Assembly (NCBI RefSeq): GCF_037392515.1
Contig: NC_090288.1
Coordinates: forward strand, 1,550,001 to 1,614,000
Reading direction: 5' to 3'
Origin: Haliotis asinina
Taxonomy: Eukaryota; Mollusca; Gastropoda; Lepetellida; Haliotidae
DNA length: 64,000 nt
The notes beneath the pieces were generated by a model. The model searched no databases, was not told the origin of the DNA, and saw nothing but the letters and a program-made list of their open reading frames with translations. Position numbers and translations under genes: made by a program. Below, one piece after another: positions 61,392 through 64,000 of the stretch. The first letter of the stretch is position 1, and each line of letters starts with the position of its first letter.

Positions 61392-61795
61392 TAACTGTTG
61401 GCTATAGATTAGTACTGGTGGCTTCAAGTTAGTACTGTTACCTGCAGGTTTGTAATATTGGCTGCAGGTTTGTACTTTTGGTTGCAGATTAGTACTGTTG
61501 ACTGCAAGTTTGTACTACTGGTTGCAGAGTAGTACTGTTGGCTGCAGGTTAGTACTGATGGCTGCAGGTTTGTACTATTGGCTGCAGATTAGTACTGTTG
61601 GCTGCAGGTTTGTACTGTTGGCTGCAGATTAGTACTTTGGCTGCAGATTAATATTGTTGGCTGTGGATTAGTACTGATGGCTGCAGGTTAGTACTATTGG
61701 CTGCAGATTAATACTGTTGGCTGTGGATTAGTACTTTCGGCTGCAGATTAATACTGTTGGCAGTGGATTAGTACTTTCGGCTGCAGGTTAGTATG
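61392..61795. repeat. 20-bp minisatellite, about 20 copies
   Basis: The unit is 'gttggctgcaggttagtact' with g/a, t/a and a/t variants. Most units contain CTGCAG. Confidence 0.92.
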
Positions 61796-62655
61796 TTTGT
61801 ATGCTGTATATGTCATGTTTAAGCATAGAAAAGACAATTTGAACACTAATGTGTTAGTAATTGTGGAAAATAGATATCCCAACTTTTGTGCAAACCAGAA
61901 AAATGTCACAGATTACATCATGGGCGGCAAAGCCTGATGCAGTGTTAGCTGGGCGTGGCACACAGCACATCAAGGTGTGTTTACACCCACAGAACATAGA
62001 GCAGAGTGCAGCAGGTGCTCAGTATATGTGATCAGTGTGCTGAAGTTCAGCATGGTTTGACCCCAGACACTCTAGCGACTGTAGAAACAGTTTCCTAACA
62101 CAGAGGTCAAACATGACCCGTCACTGCTGGCATTTAACAAAGTTTATTTACCAACTCTTTCCCAATCATCATGGACTATTTAGCAAGTATACATTGTGAC
62201 TTGTTCATACATCTCACTGAGTGCCATTCAGACATTAGGAAGCACAATATAGACAAACTTTCCTGTTGGAAATATCTGTAAGGATCTGTGTTGAAACATC
62301 GCACTCATGTAATAAGGAATAAGTTGTTACCCATAATGTTTGTCCATATTACTCATACACTGTTTTGACAGATCGTTAGATGTTGTCAGAACCTCTGTGT
62401 CAGATCATAAATATAAATCAGCCCCATAACTTTGTCCTTGCCAGCTGACTGTGGATTATGACCACTGTGTACATGGTACCTCTGTGGGAAGCAACATGGG
62501 AAACTTGTCTGTTTGGTTTACACACAGTCAGCACCAGAAACCCCCCAAGGGAGGTAACACTATACCCTGGTAGTGTGGCTCGCCCAACAAAACATGATTA
62601 CAATATCTGTTCTTACTCCATGATGTGAGTGAAGTGTTATCAATGTTTTACAAGG
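61796..62655. other. Unique spacer with a MITE fragment
   Basis: No gene is seen. It contains the MITE end fragment listed next. Confidence 0.4.
62282..62338. mobile_element. Right-end fragment of the TA-flanked MITE family
   Basis: 'ggatctgtgttgaaacatcg', 'catgtaataagg' and 'aagttgttacccataa' parallel 17444-17496 of the full element. The left part is not recognisable. Confidence 0.6.
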
Positions 62656-64000
62656 TTGATGATGTGTGACATATTTATAATACTACTCAGTGAAGCTGTA
62701 TACAGTGACTGGGTGTGATAGATAGACAGTCCACCTACTGTAGGTGTTGCCAGGGGTGATGATGTATAACATACCTTACTCACTAAAGCTGTATACAATG
62801 ACTGAATATTATAGAGACATACAGTCCACCTACTGTAGGTGTTGCCAGGGGTGATGATGTATAACATACCTTACTCACTAAAACTGTATACAATGACTGA
62901 ATATTATAGAGACATACAGTCCACCTACTGTAGGTGTTGCCAGGGGTGATGATGTATAACATACCTTACTCACTAAAACTGTATACAATGACTGAATATT
63001 ATAGAGAAATACAGTCCACCTACTGTAGGTGTTGCCAGGGGTGATGATGTATAACATACCTTACTCACTAAAGCTGTATACAATGACTGAATATTATAGA
63101 GACATACAGTCCACCTACTGTAGGTGTTGCCAGGGGTGATGATGTATAACATACCTTACTCACTAAAACTGTATACAATGACTGAATATTATAGAGACAT
63201 ACAGTCCACCTACTGTAGGTGTTGCCAGGGGTGATGATGTATAACATACCTTACTCACTAAAACTGTATACAATGACTGAATATTATAGAGAAATACAGT
63301 CCACCTACTGTAGGTGTTGCCAGGGGTGATGATGTATAACATACCTTACTCACTAAAACTGTATACACTGACTGAATATTATAGAGACATACAGTCCACC
63401 TACTGTAGGTGTTGCCAGGGGTGACAGGTGGCGATGTATAACATACCTTACTCACTAAAGCTGTATACAATGACTGAATATTATAGAGACATACAGTCCA
63501 CCTACTGTAGGTGTTGCCAGGGGTGATGATGTATAACATACCTTACTCACTAAAACTGTATACACTGACTGAATATTATAGAGACATACAGTCCACCTAC
63601 TGTAGGTGTTGCCAGGGGTGATGATGTATAACATACCTTACTCACTAAAACTGTATACACTGACTGAATATTATAGAGAATTACAGTCCACCTACTGTAG
63701 GTCTTACCAAAGGTGGCGATGTATAACATACCTTACTAACTAAAGCTGTATACACTGACTGAATATTATAGAGACATGCAGTCCACCTACTGTAGGTGTT
63801 GCCAGGGGTGATGATGTATAACATACCTTACTCACTAAAGCTGTATACACTGACTGAATATTATAGAGACATACAGTCCACCTACTGTAGGTGTTGCCAG
63901 GGGTGATGATGTATAACATACCTTACTCACTAAAACTGTATACAATGACTGAATATTATAGAGACATACAGTCCACCTACTGTAGGTGTTGCCAGGGGTG
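62656..64000. repeat. 95-bp minisatellite, about 14 copies, continuing past the window end
   Basis: The unit includes 'ccacctactgtaggtgttgc', 'caggggtgatgatgtataac', 'ataccttactcactaaaact' and 'gactgaatattatagagaca'. The near-palindrome CCTACTGTAGG is invariant in nearly all copies. The first unit is diverged. Minus-strand frames at 62640-62867 and 63258-63539 are artefacts. Confidence 0.95.

Overview
This looks like animal nuclear DNA, most likely from a marine gastropod mollusc; an abalone (Haliotis) is my best guess. Genes are sparse and intron-split. Splice sites and Kozak starts are eukaryotic, and there are no operons or ribosome binding sites. Several dispersed repeats end in a 'gctgagtgcggc ... 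ctcactcactcac' tail or carry a tRNA-like 'ccacatgggtacaatgtgtg' body, which I associate with abalone genomes. The species call is inference.

Only two genes can be supported. (1) A two-exon gene on the minus strand (11488-13821) encodes a 529-residue LENG9-like protein with an RWD domain, an MJ1316/DUF504 RNA-end recognition domain, an acidic linker and a C-terminal 2H phosphoesterase domain with both H-x-T motifs. (2) A first coding exon on the plus strand (25196-25603) encodes the Cys-rich N-terminus and first membrane segment of a sarcospan/CD20-like tetraspan protein. I could not find its later exons. The two genes diverge from a shared intergenic region of about 11.4 kb. A third, weak exon candidate lies at 48090-48315.

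The dominant feature is tandem repetition. At least fifteen mutually unrelated minisatellite arrays, with units of about 20, 21, 22/16, 25, 35, 36, 36/24, 41, 43, 45, 52, 57, 62, 66 and 95 bp, cover roughly a third of the window (about 23 kb by my addition). Almost all the long open reading frames are stop-free repeat arrays and not genes. Layout: 1-4086 AT-rich, degenerate transposon debris; 4087-6048 25-bp array; 6049-11486 mostly unique; 11488-13821 LENG9-like gene; 13822-17706 SINEs and a TA-flanked MITE; 17707-18327 52-bp array with a CRE palindrome per unit; 19614-20880 45-bp family; 21214-22740 21-bp array; 25196-25603 sarcospan-like exon; 26904-30850 three arrays, one interrupted by a SINE; 31410-33680 purine-rich array; 33690-42110 mostly unique; 42110-46140 36-bp array; 48306-48860 G-rich array; 49774-53550 62-bp array; 53551-59097 mostly unique; 59098-60720 66-bp array; 61392-61795 20-bp array; 62656-64000 95-bp array running off the end.

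I found no undescribed multi-gene system. The best leads are the divergent intergenic CRE array, a MITE family with perfect 37-bp inverted ends, a SINE caught inside a satellite with its target-site duplication, and the higher-order structure inside several arrays.
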